In this document: one piece after another, positions 27,016 to 34,199 of the stretch | Numbering within the stretch: the stretch's first letter is position 1 | Layout: the number at the start of each line of letters is the position of its first letter | Assembly: GCA_032027125.1 (NCBI GenBank) | Contig: JAVSMQ010000001.1 | Span: 2,248,957 to 2,312,956, forward strand | From: JANJTB01 sp032027125 | Lineage (GTDB): Bacteria > Bacteroidota > Ignavibacteria > Kapaibacteriales > UBA2268 | DNA: 64,000 nt | Direction of reading: 5' to 3' | The notes under the pieces: model-generated | Database searches by the model: none | Seen by the model: the letters and a program-made list of their open reading frames with translations, nothing else | What the model was told of the DNA's origin: nothing | Made by a program: the position numbers and the translations under genes

Positions 27016-27288
27016 AAGGCAGAAATGTCTTGGTTGGAGGCAGAAACGCTTTGGTTTGAGGTAGAAACGCTTTAGTTTGAGGCAGAAACGCTCTGGTATG
27101 AGCAAAAAACGCTTTGGTTTGAGGCAGAAACGCTTTGGTTTGAGGCAGAAACGCTTTGGTTTGAGGCAGAAACGCTTTGGTTTGAGGTAGAAACGCTTTG
27201 GTTTGAGGTAGAAACGCTTTGGTTTGAGGTAGAAACGCTTTGGTTTGAGTCAGAAACGCTTTGGTTTGAGGTAGAAACGCTCTGGTAC
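27016..27288. repeat. 21-bp tandem repeat array B (13 units)
   Basis: Thirteen units with the consensus GAGGCAGAAACGCTTTGGTTT, starting 31 bases after array A. It has the same 21-base period but an unrelated sequence. The reverse strand is open as NQSVSAS heptads from an ATG at 27290. No evidence for expression is visible. Units differ mainly at the fifth base (C or T). Confidence 0.92.
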
Positions 27289-27464
27289 AACCAAAAAACG
27301 TACGATTTTTATGCTAACCTACTCGTTTTAAATAAAGTTTTTTCAAAAGATTATATTCTTTATTACTTAGATTTTTTATGTTTCTTATTCTTTTTAACCA
27401 ATTATTAACAAATTTTTGGGAGTTTTTATTTGACATTCGTAGGCGATAATAATTTTCCGAATAC

Positions 27465-27493
27465 TCATCCGATGACTTCGAGTCATCGGATGA
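27465..27493 (-). terminator. Hairpin after nosY, possible operon terminator
   Basis: A perfect 13-bp stem (27465-27477 with 27481-27493) with a 3-nt TCG loop lies 35 bases past the nosY stop. There is no T-run after it on the reverse strand, so it may be a Rho-type end, an mRNA-stabilising hairpin or a factor-dependent site. Confidence 0.5.
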
Positions 27494-27527
27494 ATATAAT
27501 AGTTATGATAGCAACGATAAACAAGAT

Positions 27528-28307
27528 TTAAAAATCTTTTTTGATGAATCTTTTCATTGAGAAAATTACAGGAACAACAAACCAAATCATCAGCATAATT
27601 GCTGCCAGAACTAATCCTTTGTCGGTACCCAGTACACTTTTGTAAACAGCTCCGGTATATCCCATCATCGCCGAGACGTCAAGTTTCAACGTTATGAGCA
27701 ATCGGGCAAGGTCGTTTGGATTGAGTATGCTTAGAAGTAATGCCGGTGTTTCGATCGGATAATCCCTGAAAAAGTACAAAACACCGAGAAGAAAACCGTC
27801 ATAGAGAAAGCAGAGAAAGAACCAGCTTATTAATGCAACTCCAAGCCCTTTAGCTTTGTCATCAAATAAATTTGCTATAAAAAATCCGATTGACAAAAAT
27901 ATTCCGCTCAATGCACCGCCTGAAACAAGTAGAATTATAACCGGAACCATATCGCGGCTGTACTCGTGGATTATCAGCGGTATTCCGGCACCAACAATAA
28001 AACTGCCTACAACTGCAGCAAATGATGATATGAATGAACTTATAAAAATATCTCTTCTTCGGAGCGGCTGAGCCAGCAGAAACTGCATAAATTCTCTTGA
28101 ATTATAGAAGTACTGGGTGCCGTAAATCACACTTACGAGCGGCATTACAATCAATATTATATTCAGCAGGCTTATGAAAACTTTTACCGAATCGGAATTA
28201 AAATAATATAAACTTTCGGTCAGCAAAAAAAAGAATCCCGTATAGGCAATAAGCCATTTAGCTTTCAAAACAAGTTTTAATTCAAATATTATTAACGGTT
28301 TCAGCAT
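27528..28307 (-). CDS. nosY: Nitrous oxide reductase maturation ABC transporter permease
   Basis: 259 residues with about six membrane helices, the size and pattern of NosY. It starts MLKPLIIFELKLVLKAKWLI, as ABC-2-type permeases do, and contains SREFMQFLLAQPLRRRDIF, the conserved cytoplasmic segment of NosY/GldF-like permeases. With NosF and NosD it forms the maturation complex that supplies sulfur and/or copper chemistry for the CuZ centre of NosZ. It starts 3 bases after nosF ends and is the last gene of the nos operon. Confidence 0.9.
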   Translation of the reverse strand: MLKPLIIFELKLVLKAKWLIAYTGFFFLLTESLYYFNSDSVKVFISLLNIILIVMPLVSVIYGTQYFYNSREFMQFLLAQPLRRRDIFISSFISSFAAVVGSFIVGAGIPLIIHEYSRDMVPVIILLVSGGALSGIFLSIGFFIANLFDDKAKGLGVALISWFFLCFLYDGFLLGVLYFFRDYPIETPALLLSILNPNDLARLLITLKLDVSAMMGYTGAVYKSVLGTDKGLVLAAIMLMIWFVVPVIFSMKRFIKKDF

Positions 28308-28310
28308 TTG

Positions 28311-29015
28311 TTAACTCGCGGTGTAGATTTTGATGATTGAATCCTCAAGCGTTTGAGAGCCTGTTTGTGAAATCAGTTCATTTTTATTTCCCGAATAAAC
28401 GATTTTGCCGTCAATCAAAACATTTAATTTATCCGAAAGCTCCTCAACATCCTGCAAAATGTGCGATGTCAGCAGTATTGTCTTTCCCAGACTTCTTTCC
28501 TTTATAAGCAGGTCTTTCAGAATTCTTGAACTTTGCGGGTCAAGTCCAACTGTCGGCTCGTCAAGCACGAGAATCGGACAGTCGAACATCAATGCAATGA
28601 CTGCATTTACTTTCTGCTTTGTTCCGCCTGAAAGATGTTTCAAAGGTTTCTTTAACGAGTCCTCAAGTTTGAAAAGTGAAATGAGTTCATCCTTCATTAC
28701 GGGTTTTCTTGACCTGACGGCAATGACTAATGACATCAAATCCGATGCTGTCAGATTATCGGGATAGTTTGCAATTTGTGTCATATACCCGATATTCTCT
28801 TTATAAATATAGTTTTCAAGTATATTTTCATCTTTATCGGTAATATTTCCTGTATCAGGCTTAACTAATCCGAGAAATATTTTAATTAATGTGGTTTTAC
28901 CGGAACCGTTTGGACCAAGAAAGGAATTTAATGATGAAGGCTCAAGATTGATATTTACATCAGTAAGTACCTGATTTTGACCAAATTTTTTTGATATATT
29001 ATTAAACTTTATCAT
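28311..29015 (-). CDS. nosF: Nitrous oxide reductase maturation ABC transporter ATPase
   Basis: 234 residues, ABC ATPase. Walker A GPNGSGKTTLIKIFLGL, Q-loop region GYMTQIANYPDNLTA, signature LSGGTKQKVNAVIAL, Walker B ILVLDEPTVGLDPQSS and the switch LTSHILQDVEEL. It powers the NosY permease in NosZ maturation. Its start lies inside the end of nosD (14-base overlap) and nosY follows after 3 bases, so the three are co-translated. Confidence 0.94.
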   Translation of the reverse strand: MIKFNNISKKFGQNQVLTDVNINLEPSSLNSFLGPNGSGKTTLIKIFLGLVKPDTGNITDKDENILENYIYKENIGYMTQIANYPDNLTASDLMSLVIAVRSRKPVMKDELISLFKLEDSLKKPLKHLSGGTKQKVNAVIALMFDCPILVLDEPTVGLDPQSSRILKDLLIKERSLGKTILLTSHILQDVEELSDKLNVLIDGKIVYSGNKNELISQTGSQTLEDSIIKIYTAS

Positions 29016-30234
29016 AATCGGCTTTCATAAGTGGTGCAGAATCTATGATAGAATCGGGTACTATCGAAGGCATAAGATTTTCTGCAATTTCCAAAACATA
29101 TACAAAAAAGCTGTGAAGCAGAATAATCAGGGGCGGGTCTTTTTCAACTAAATATGCGAATAATCTGACAGGATGATACGGCACATCTCCGATACCATCA
29201 CGGTTAACATCATACCCGTTATATTTATCCCAGTAATTTTCTACAAATTCATTCGGATTAAATGTACTGTTAGTTGTAACATCAAAAGAATTACCAATTA
29301 GCATATTACGCGTAAATGTATTTCCGGACGAACTTGAGTAAATTCTTAAAGCCCAGGCATTTTTTCTCAAAATATTATTTTTGATTAAATTTCTCCCGCC
29401 GCCTTCTATATAAATTCCGGTTGTGTTTGATTCAAATTTGTTATTCAGAATTTTGCTGTCTGAAATTTCTTTTAGAAGTAGTCCATAAGATGAGCTCCCG
29501 ACACTTTTTTCAAAAATATTGTCCTTCATCAGTACTTCTTTTGTGTACATCACTGCAACACCTGAGCCGTTATTGCTGAATTTATTTCTTAAATATTCAG
29601 CCTTGTGTGAGAACATAAAGTGCAGCCCGTATCTGGCGTTTCCGTGACTGAAGTTGTCGGTAATGGAAATTTGTTTGACAAATTCAAGATATATACCGTC
29701 GCGGTGTTTGGTAATCGTGTTTTTATGAAGTGTAACATCTGTGCAGTACCAAAGATGAATGCCGTTACCCGAGCCGGATTCACTTTTTGCATTTCCTGAG
29801 AATTGATTATTGCTGACATCTAAATAGCCGGAAGCCGTTGAATAGATGCCAAACATACAGTTATCTATAATATTATTTTCGATTCTGCAGTAGTCCGAAC
29901 TGTCAATTCTAATAGCCGTACGGTCCTGAACATAACTTTTACCCGAATTCTTAAGTAAGAGCCCTTTAATTGTAACAGAATCTGACCTTATTTTAAGAAT
30001 ATGGTCTTTATTATTACCTTCGATTACAGGATGGTTTTGACCGATAATTGTAAGAGGAATATTTATGAAAATCCCGGCTGTTTTGGTATATCCTTTCAAT
30101 ATTCTGATTGTGTCATTCGGTACGCATTTGCTGATTATCAATTTTAGGTCAGTATTTGACAAATCATCTATGACAAACTCAGTCCCAAACAAATTGAGAT
30201 TTAGGAAAAACCATATCAAAATGATGGTCTTCAT
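29002..30234 (-). CDS. nosD: Periplasmic copper-site maturation protein NosD
   Basis: 410 residues from the ATG at 30234, whose A is the last base of the nosL stop (TAATG); three residues upstream are open only from a non-ATG codon. The signal peptide is MKTIILIWFFLNLNLFG. The rest is a right-handed parallel beta-helix (NosD/CASH repeats) rich in asparagine ladders such as CRIENNIIDNCMFGIYST and GNGIHLWYCTDVTLHKNTI. The C-terminal YWDKYNGYDVNRDGIGDVPY is diagnostic of NosD. It works with NosFY in building the CuZ centre. Confidence 0.94.
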   Translation of the reverse strand: MKTIILIWFFLNLNLFGTEFVIDDLSNTDLKLIISKCVPNDTIRILKGYTKTAGIFINIPLTIIGQNHPVIEGNNKDHILKIRSDSVTIKGLLLKNSGKSYVQDRTAIRIDSSDYCRIENNIIDNCMFGIYSTASGYLDVSNNQFSGNAKSESGSGNGIHLWYCTDVTLHKNTITKHRDGIYLEFVKQISITDNFSHGNARYGLHFMFSHKAEYLRNKFSNNGSGVAVMYTKEVLMKDNIFEKSVGSSSYGLLLKEISDSKILNNKFESNTTGIYIEGGGRNLIKNNILRKNAWALRIYSSSSGNTFTRNMLIGNSFDVTTNSTFNPNEFVENYWDKYNGYDVNRDGIGDVPYHPVRLFAYLVEKDPPLIILLHSFFVYVLEIAENLMPSIVPDSIIDSAPLMKADYDKV

Positions 30235-30683
30235 TAATCCCACTCATTTGCGACAGTTTTAATTATACCGTGCCAGTCAAGAATTTCCCCATTATGAACT
30301 TCTTTTACTTCTTCAAGTTTGCGGTTATCCGAAAAACTTGTTAGAAACATAGCCATAGGACTCGGCAGTGATTTGCTTCGCAGATAACCGGCAGATTGAA
30401 CGTTTATCAGTTTTGTCGGATTGCTGTAATCAACAGTCCACATTGAATGTGTGTCATTCGTGTCAATGTTACCTTCAATAATATACTTAGCCATACATTC
30501 AAGTGCGTCAAATTTATAAATCCTGCCCTTTTTTGTAACAATTTCTGCGCCGTATTTCGTATCGGATATTGTCATTTTGCATAAAGTACATTCATCGTGT
30601 CCGAAATTTATGGGTTCGGGTTCGTGGCTGCAAGAGACTAAAGCAAGTACCATAAATATTAATAACAAATTTATTATTTTCAT
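30234..30683 (-). CDS. nosL: Copper chaperone lipoprotein NosL
   Basis: 149 residues from the ATG at 30683, preceded by an AGGAG ribosome site. The ATG overlaps the previous stop as ATGA, which favours it over the longer reading. The lipobox is MVLALVSC, then the NosL Cu(I) motif DECTLCKMTISDTKYGAE with the CxxCxM ligands, and YKFDALECMAKYI. It delivers copper to NosZ in the periplasm. Next in the operon is nosD, joined by TAATG. Confidence 0.93.
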   Translation of the reverse strand: MKIINLLLIFMVLALVSCSHEPEPINFGHDECTLCKMTISDTKYGAEIVTKKGRIYKFDALECMAKYIIEGNIDTNDTHSMWTVDYSNPTKLINVQSAGYLRSKSLPSPMAMFLTSFSDNRKLEEVKEVHNGEILDWHGIIKTVANEWD

Positions 30684-31270
30684 TTTACTGCTCTCCTTTT
30701 CAGAATCCAATCAATCAATATATATCCCCAGCCTATTGTTAATCCTGCAAATAAAATAATTCCGCCGGTTCCGGGAAGTGATACAACTCGGAAATTCATT
30801 ATCTGTTTTGCACCAATGAGAGGCGGTTGATAGGATACACCGGCTGTTTTAATAATAGCATTCGGTGCGAGATTCTGGGCAAAATCCGTTTCCCAGAGAT
30901 AGAAGTCGTAAAGACCAAGCAAGCCGAGTATTGAAAATACTGCCAGCCAAATTAATAATAAGTGTTTTTTATAGAACAAAGATAAAATTATACCTGCAAC
31001 AATCATAAACAGATTAATTGCAGGCATATATTTTAGTTCGGCAATGCTGTCGGGTTCTATATTTTTCATTCCAATATAATGATTCAGTCTGTTGATGCTC
31101 TCAAGGCTGTGTTCATCATCACCGGTTACTTCATTCAGAAATATTCTCATTTGCAAGCCTTCAGGAAACTGTGGTGCCTCGAGGTCAATAGTCCACATTG
31201 GCAGCTTGAATAAAAATATCGGCAAAAGTGCGATAAGGAGAAACAAATAATTTACTTTAAAATTTTTCAT
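30680..31270 (-). CDS. Small integral membrane protein of the nos operon (NosB-like)
   Basis: 196 residues with an N-terminal signal-anchor (about 7-25), a periplasmic stretch with PQFPEGLQMRIFLNEVTGDDE, and three further hydrophobic helices (about 85-105, 110-128, 165-188). Its place directly after nosZ matches the membrane protein called NosB in clade II nos clusters, but I judge by position and topology only. Similar proteins carry a conserved aromatic WxxD-type segment, seen here as YDFYLWETDFAQNL. It overlaps nosL by 4 bases. Confidence 0.65.
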   Translation of the reverse strand: MKNFKVNYLFLLIALLPIFLFKLPMWTIDLEAPQFPEGLQMRIFLNEVTGDDEHSLESINRLNHYIGMKNIEPDSIAELKYMPAINLFMIVAGIILSLFYKKHLLLIWLAVFSILGLLGLYDFYLWETDFAQNLAPNAIIKTAGVSYQPPLIGAKQIMNFRVVSLPGTGGIILFAGLTIGWGYILIDWILKRRAVK

Positions 31271-31318
31271 AAATAACTCTTTTAATTAAATCTACAAGAG
31301 AGCATCAAGCCGCAATCA

Positions 31319-33271
31319 TCATTTTGGAGCATTGAATTTAATCTCAACATTCGAGTTTGCCGGCGATACTCTGATATAGCCCTGCATCTCCTGATGTAAA
31401 GCTGAACAAAAATCAGTACAGTAGAATGGATGAATTCCTTCTTTTTTTGGAATCCATTTAATTGTTGCTGTTTCTCCGGGCATTAACAGTAACTCGGAAT
31501 TTAATGCACCGATTATTGCAAAACCGTGCGGTACATCCCAGTCCTGTTCGAGATTAGTCACGTGAAAATATACTTCATCGCCTACTTTAATACCTTCAAT
31601 CATATCGGGTATAAAGTGCGAACGAATAGTAGTCATATAAACTCTTACGATTTTACCTTCTCTGACAACTTTGGCATCCTTTTCGGATTTAGTAACATAA
31701 GGATGTTTATTATCCTCAAGTTTATAAATCTTTTTGGAATTTTTAGCAATGAGTTCTGCCGGTATTGCCTGTGCATAATGAGGCTCGCCTGTTGTCGGGA
31801 AATCCAGCAGAAGTTTCATTTTGTTGCCTGTGATATCATAGAGCTGAGCTGCGTGAGTAAGCTCGGGACCTGTCGGCAGATATCTGTCTTTTGTTATTTT
31901 GTTCAAAGCAATTACATATTTACCGTAAGGCTTTTTACTTCCTCCGCCGGGGATCATAAGATGTCCGATTGAATAATAAGTAGGAATTCTGTCAACAACT
32001 TCCCAGGTACCAATCTTCCATTTTACAATCTCTGATGAAAGAAACATTGACGTATAAGCAAATCCTTCACCGTCAAATTGGGTATGCAAAGGTCCCAGAC
32101 CGGGTTTCTCAACTTCACCGGCTAAAACGGCATCGTAATTCAGGACTGGTATTCCGTCAATATTATTGTCAAATTTCTTGGCTTCAATAGCCTTTATCAT
32201 TTTGGAATATGAAAAGACAGGAATCAATGCAGCAAGTTTACCACTGCCGACAATATACTCGCCGGATGGGTCAACATCACAGCCGTGAGGTGATTTAGGT
32301 GTCGGTAAAAGATATACTAATCCCGGACAGTCCGCAGGATTAAGCATTTTGACAGTATTATATTCGGTTGAAGTAGCAGAATGAGTTTCTTCATTCCAAA
32401 CATTATGTCTGTAAGTCCCCGGGACTTCCTTAAATTTGCCTTCTGCAATGTACTTTTCAGCGAGTTTCCAATTAATTGCAGCTATATAATCCTTGTCATT
32501 TTGAGAAGCATTTACTTCAAGAAGTGTATTTGCCATCTCGGAATTATAACAGGTAAAGAATGCCCAGTCTTTAGAAACTCCTCTGCCGCCGCTGCTTAAG
32601 TCATAGTCAAACCCGGGCATTAAAATTTGAAAACCAATACTCATTCTTCCGTTTTTGCTGTCAACTTTGACAAATGAAATGGCACCCTTGAAATTTTCTT
32701 TGTAAGTTTCGATGCTGACATCTTTGTTAGGAATCGGGACGCTGAATCTTGTTCCGGCTATTACATACTCAGTATTCTCGGTTGCAAACGGCGAACTGTG
32801 GTTACCCGATGAGTTTGGAATCTCAATTATTTCGGTTGTTTTGAAAGTCGTCAGGTCAATTCTGGCTATTCGCGGTGTATTATTACCGTTGATGAATGCC
32901 CATCTGCCGTCGTGCACACCGTCAGTCATAGAAAGTTCAGGATGATGTGCATCATCCCAGGGGACAAACCCGTGCGATGTCTCAAGCATAGGTTTAGTTT
33001 CTTCGGAATATCCCCAGCCATTCTCTGCGTGCTGCGAGAAAACGGGAATTATTCTAAGCAATCTTCCGCTTGGCAAGCCGTAAATAGACATCTGCCCGTT
33101 AAAGCCGCCGGAAAAAATTCCATATAATTCATCGTGCTCACCCGGTGCTACATACACCTTTGAAGCAGCATCACTGTCATTAGCAAATTCATCTTTGGAT
33201 GAACAGGAGTAGAAGTACAGCACAAAAGCCATAGAGGCTAATATACCAATAATCAAAGTACTCTTTTTCAT
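31319..33271 (-). CDS. nosZ: Nitrous-oxide reductase, clade II (Sec-dependent)
   Basis: 650 residues from the ATG at 33271, chosen because MKKSTLIIGILASMAFVLYF opens a Sec signal with lipid cysteine at 23; 14 extra residues upstream are open but would bury it. There is no twin-arginine motif, a hallmark of clade II. The beta-propeller carries the CuZ histidines (DDAHHPELSMTDG and HGCDVDPSGEY among them). The C-terminal cupredoxin domain has the CuA set C618-x3-C622-x3-H626-x2-M629. The enzyme reduces N2O to N2 in the periplasm. It follows the cytochrome c gene by 31 bases. Confidence 0.96.
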   Translation of the reverse strand: MKKSTLIIGILASMAFVLYFYSCSSKDEFANDSDAASKVYVAPGEHDELYGIFSGGFNGQMSIYGLPSGRLLRIIPVFSQHAENGWGYSEETKPMLETSHGFVPWDDAHHPELSMTDGVHDGRWAFINGNNTPRIARIDLTTFKTTEIIEIPNSSGNHSSPFATENTEYVIAGTRFSVPIPNKDVSIETYKENFKGAISFVKVDSKNGRMSIGFQILMPGFDYDLSSGGRGVSKDWAFFTCYNSEMANTLLEVNASQNDKDYIAAINWKLAEKYIAEGKFKEVPGTYRHNVWNEETHSATSTEYNTVKMLNPADCPGLVYLLPTPKSPHGCDVDPSGEYIVGSGKLAALIPVFSYSKMIKAIEAKKFDNNIDGIPVLNYDAVLAGEVEKPGLGPLHTQFDGEGFAYTSMFLSSEIVKWKIGTWEVVDRIPTYYSIGHLMIPGGGSKKPYGKYVIALNKITKDRYLPTGPELTHAAQLYDITGNKMKLLLDFPTTGEPHYAQAIPAELIAKNSKKIYKLEDNKHPYVTKSEKDAKVVREGKIVRVYMTTIRSHFIPDMIEGIKVGDEVYFHVTNLEQDWDVPHGFAIIGALNSELLLMPGETATIKWIPKKEGIHPFYCTDFCSALHQEMQGYIRVSPANSNVEIKFNAPK

Positions 33272-33302
33272 AAAAAACCCATATTTATTGGAAAAAAAAT
33301 AG

Positions 33303-33725
33303 TTATTTATCAAGACTTAAGAAATACTCAAGAATTGAACGTGCTTCATCCTGAGTTATATTCTGGTTAGCCATCGGGGTCATAAATTGAGCGAAAAGAG
33401 CTTTAGCAGTCTCATTTTCTTTAATCATCTGCTCGGGATTCATTACCATATTCATAATCCATTCGGGAGCACGTCTTTTTGTTACACCTATCAGAGCAGG
33501 TCCGATATATTTGACGTCAATTTTGTGGCAGGCTGTGCATTTAGCATCAAATATTTTCTTTCCTTCGGCTGCTTTAATTTCGTCCAACGCGCCGATAAAA
33601 ACACTTTTTACAGGTCCAATACCTTTGTCAACAGGAGCAGAACCGGCGTCATCCTTACCGCCACCGCATGAATATGAGAATAATCCCATAGCAGTTATTG
33701 CAATTACCAACATCATTTTTTTCAT
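33303..33725 (-). CDS. Cytochrome c lipoprotein, likely electron donor to NosZ
   Basis: 140 residues. The lipoprotein signal MKKMMLVIAITAMGLFSYSC is followed by a G/D/S-rich linker, then a single class I heme c domain: CTACH (about residues 63-67), IGPALIGV after it and MTPMANQN with the candidate axial methionine. As first gene of the nos operon, anchored on the same side of the membrane as NosZ, it probably feeds electrons to CuA. Cytochrome c genes before clade II nosZ are known in several lineages. Confidence 0.88.
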   Translation of the reverse strand: MKKMMLVIAITAMGLFSYSCGGGKDDAGSAPVDKGIGPVKSVFIGALDEIKAAEGKKIFDAKCTACHKIDVKYIGPALIGVTKRRAPEWIMNMVMNPEQMIKENETAKALFAQFMTPMANQNITQDEARSILEYFLSLDK

Positions 33726-33743
33726 TTCAACAAACCTTTTTAT

Positions 33744-33765
33744 AATCAGACAAATAAATCTGATT
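33744..33765 (-). promoter_or_regulatory. Inverted repeat before the nos operon, candidate operator
   Basis: AATCAGA-N8-TCTGATT, perfect arms, ending 18 bases before the cytochrome c start codon. Its 22-bp span suits a dimeric regulator; nos operons are often under FNR/CRP-family control, but the half-site is not the FNR word TTGAT. It could also be an mRNA hairpin. Confidence 0.35.
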
Positions 33766-33993
33766 TAAAAATAAGACTATTTTATCTTATTTCCAAATTT
33801 TATTTTTAATATTTCAATTATTTTTTAAATATTTAAAAATAAATGTAGTTAAAGAAATATATAAGTTGATATCAAAGATAAAATATTCTTTGTTGCTATG
33901 AGGTATTTCAACTTTCTAATCCGGTCTGACACATTCTAAATAAATAAAACGTATATTTTAATCGTTATAACATAGAACTACACTTTTTGGCTG

Positions 33994-34090
33994 GTCATGT
34001 TGAGCGAAGCGAAACATCCAGGCTGTTAATTAATGAATACATGGATTGGCTCCGCCGCTACTTCGTGGTCTTCGCTCCGCTCCTAATGAC
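33994..34090. repeat. REP-like dispersed palindrome, copy 3
   Basis: Left arm GTCATGTTGAGCGAAGCG, loop CCAGGCTGTTAATTAATG, right arm longer and diverged, ending CTCCGCTCCTAATGAC. The extra TCCGCCGCTACTTCGTGG inside the right arm makes it the longest copy. It lies about 110 bases past the ATPase stop. Confidence 0.8.
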
Positions 34091-34199
34091 GTTCCCACTA
34101 GTTTTTTCAACAGGCTGTGATTGAGAATTATCAATTTATTGAAACAACCAAAAGATTATTATGTGAAATATTATTGATAATCTGTTTTTAAAAAAATAC

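Larger units (their letters stand above)
33726..34199. other. Gene-free stretch upstream of the nos operon
   Basis: 474 very AT-rich bases between the copper ATPase and the nos operon. It contains a 22-bp inverted repeat (33744-33765), the palindrome TTGATATCAA (33872-33881), and a REP-like copy (33994-34090). No gene seen. The nos promoter must lie here. Confidence 0.45.

Noticed and set aside
26704..27290. Repetitive small proteins (LLFKSTG heptads, KSNPVDL heptads, NQSVSAS heptads)
   Set aside because: The open frames follow from a 21-base period without stops; they exist on both strands, have no ribosome site and no non-repeat part.
33872..33881. TTGATATCAA as an FNR site
   Set aside because: An FNR site needs four bases between the half-sites; here there are none.
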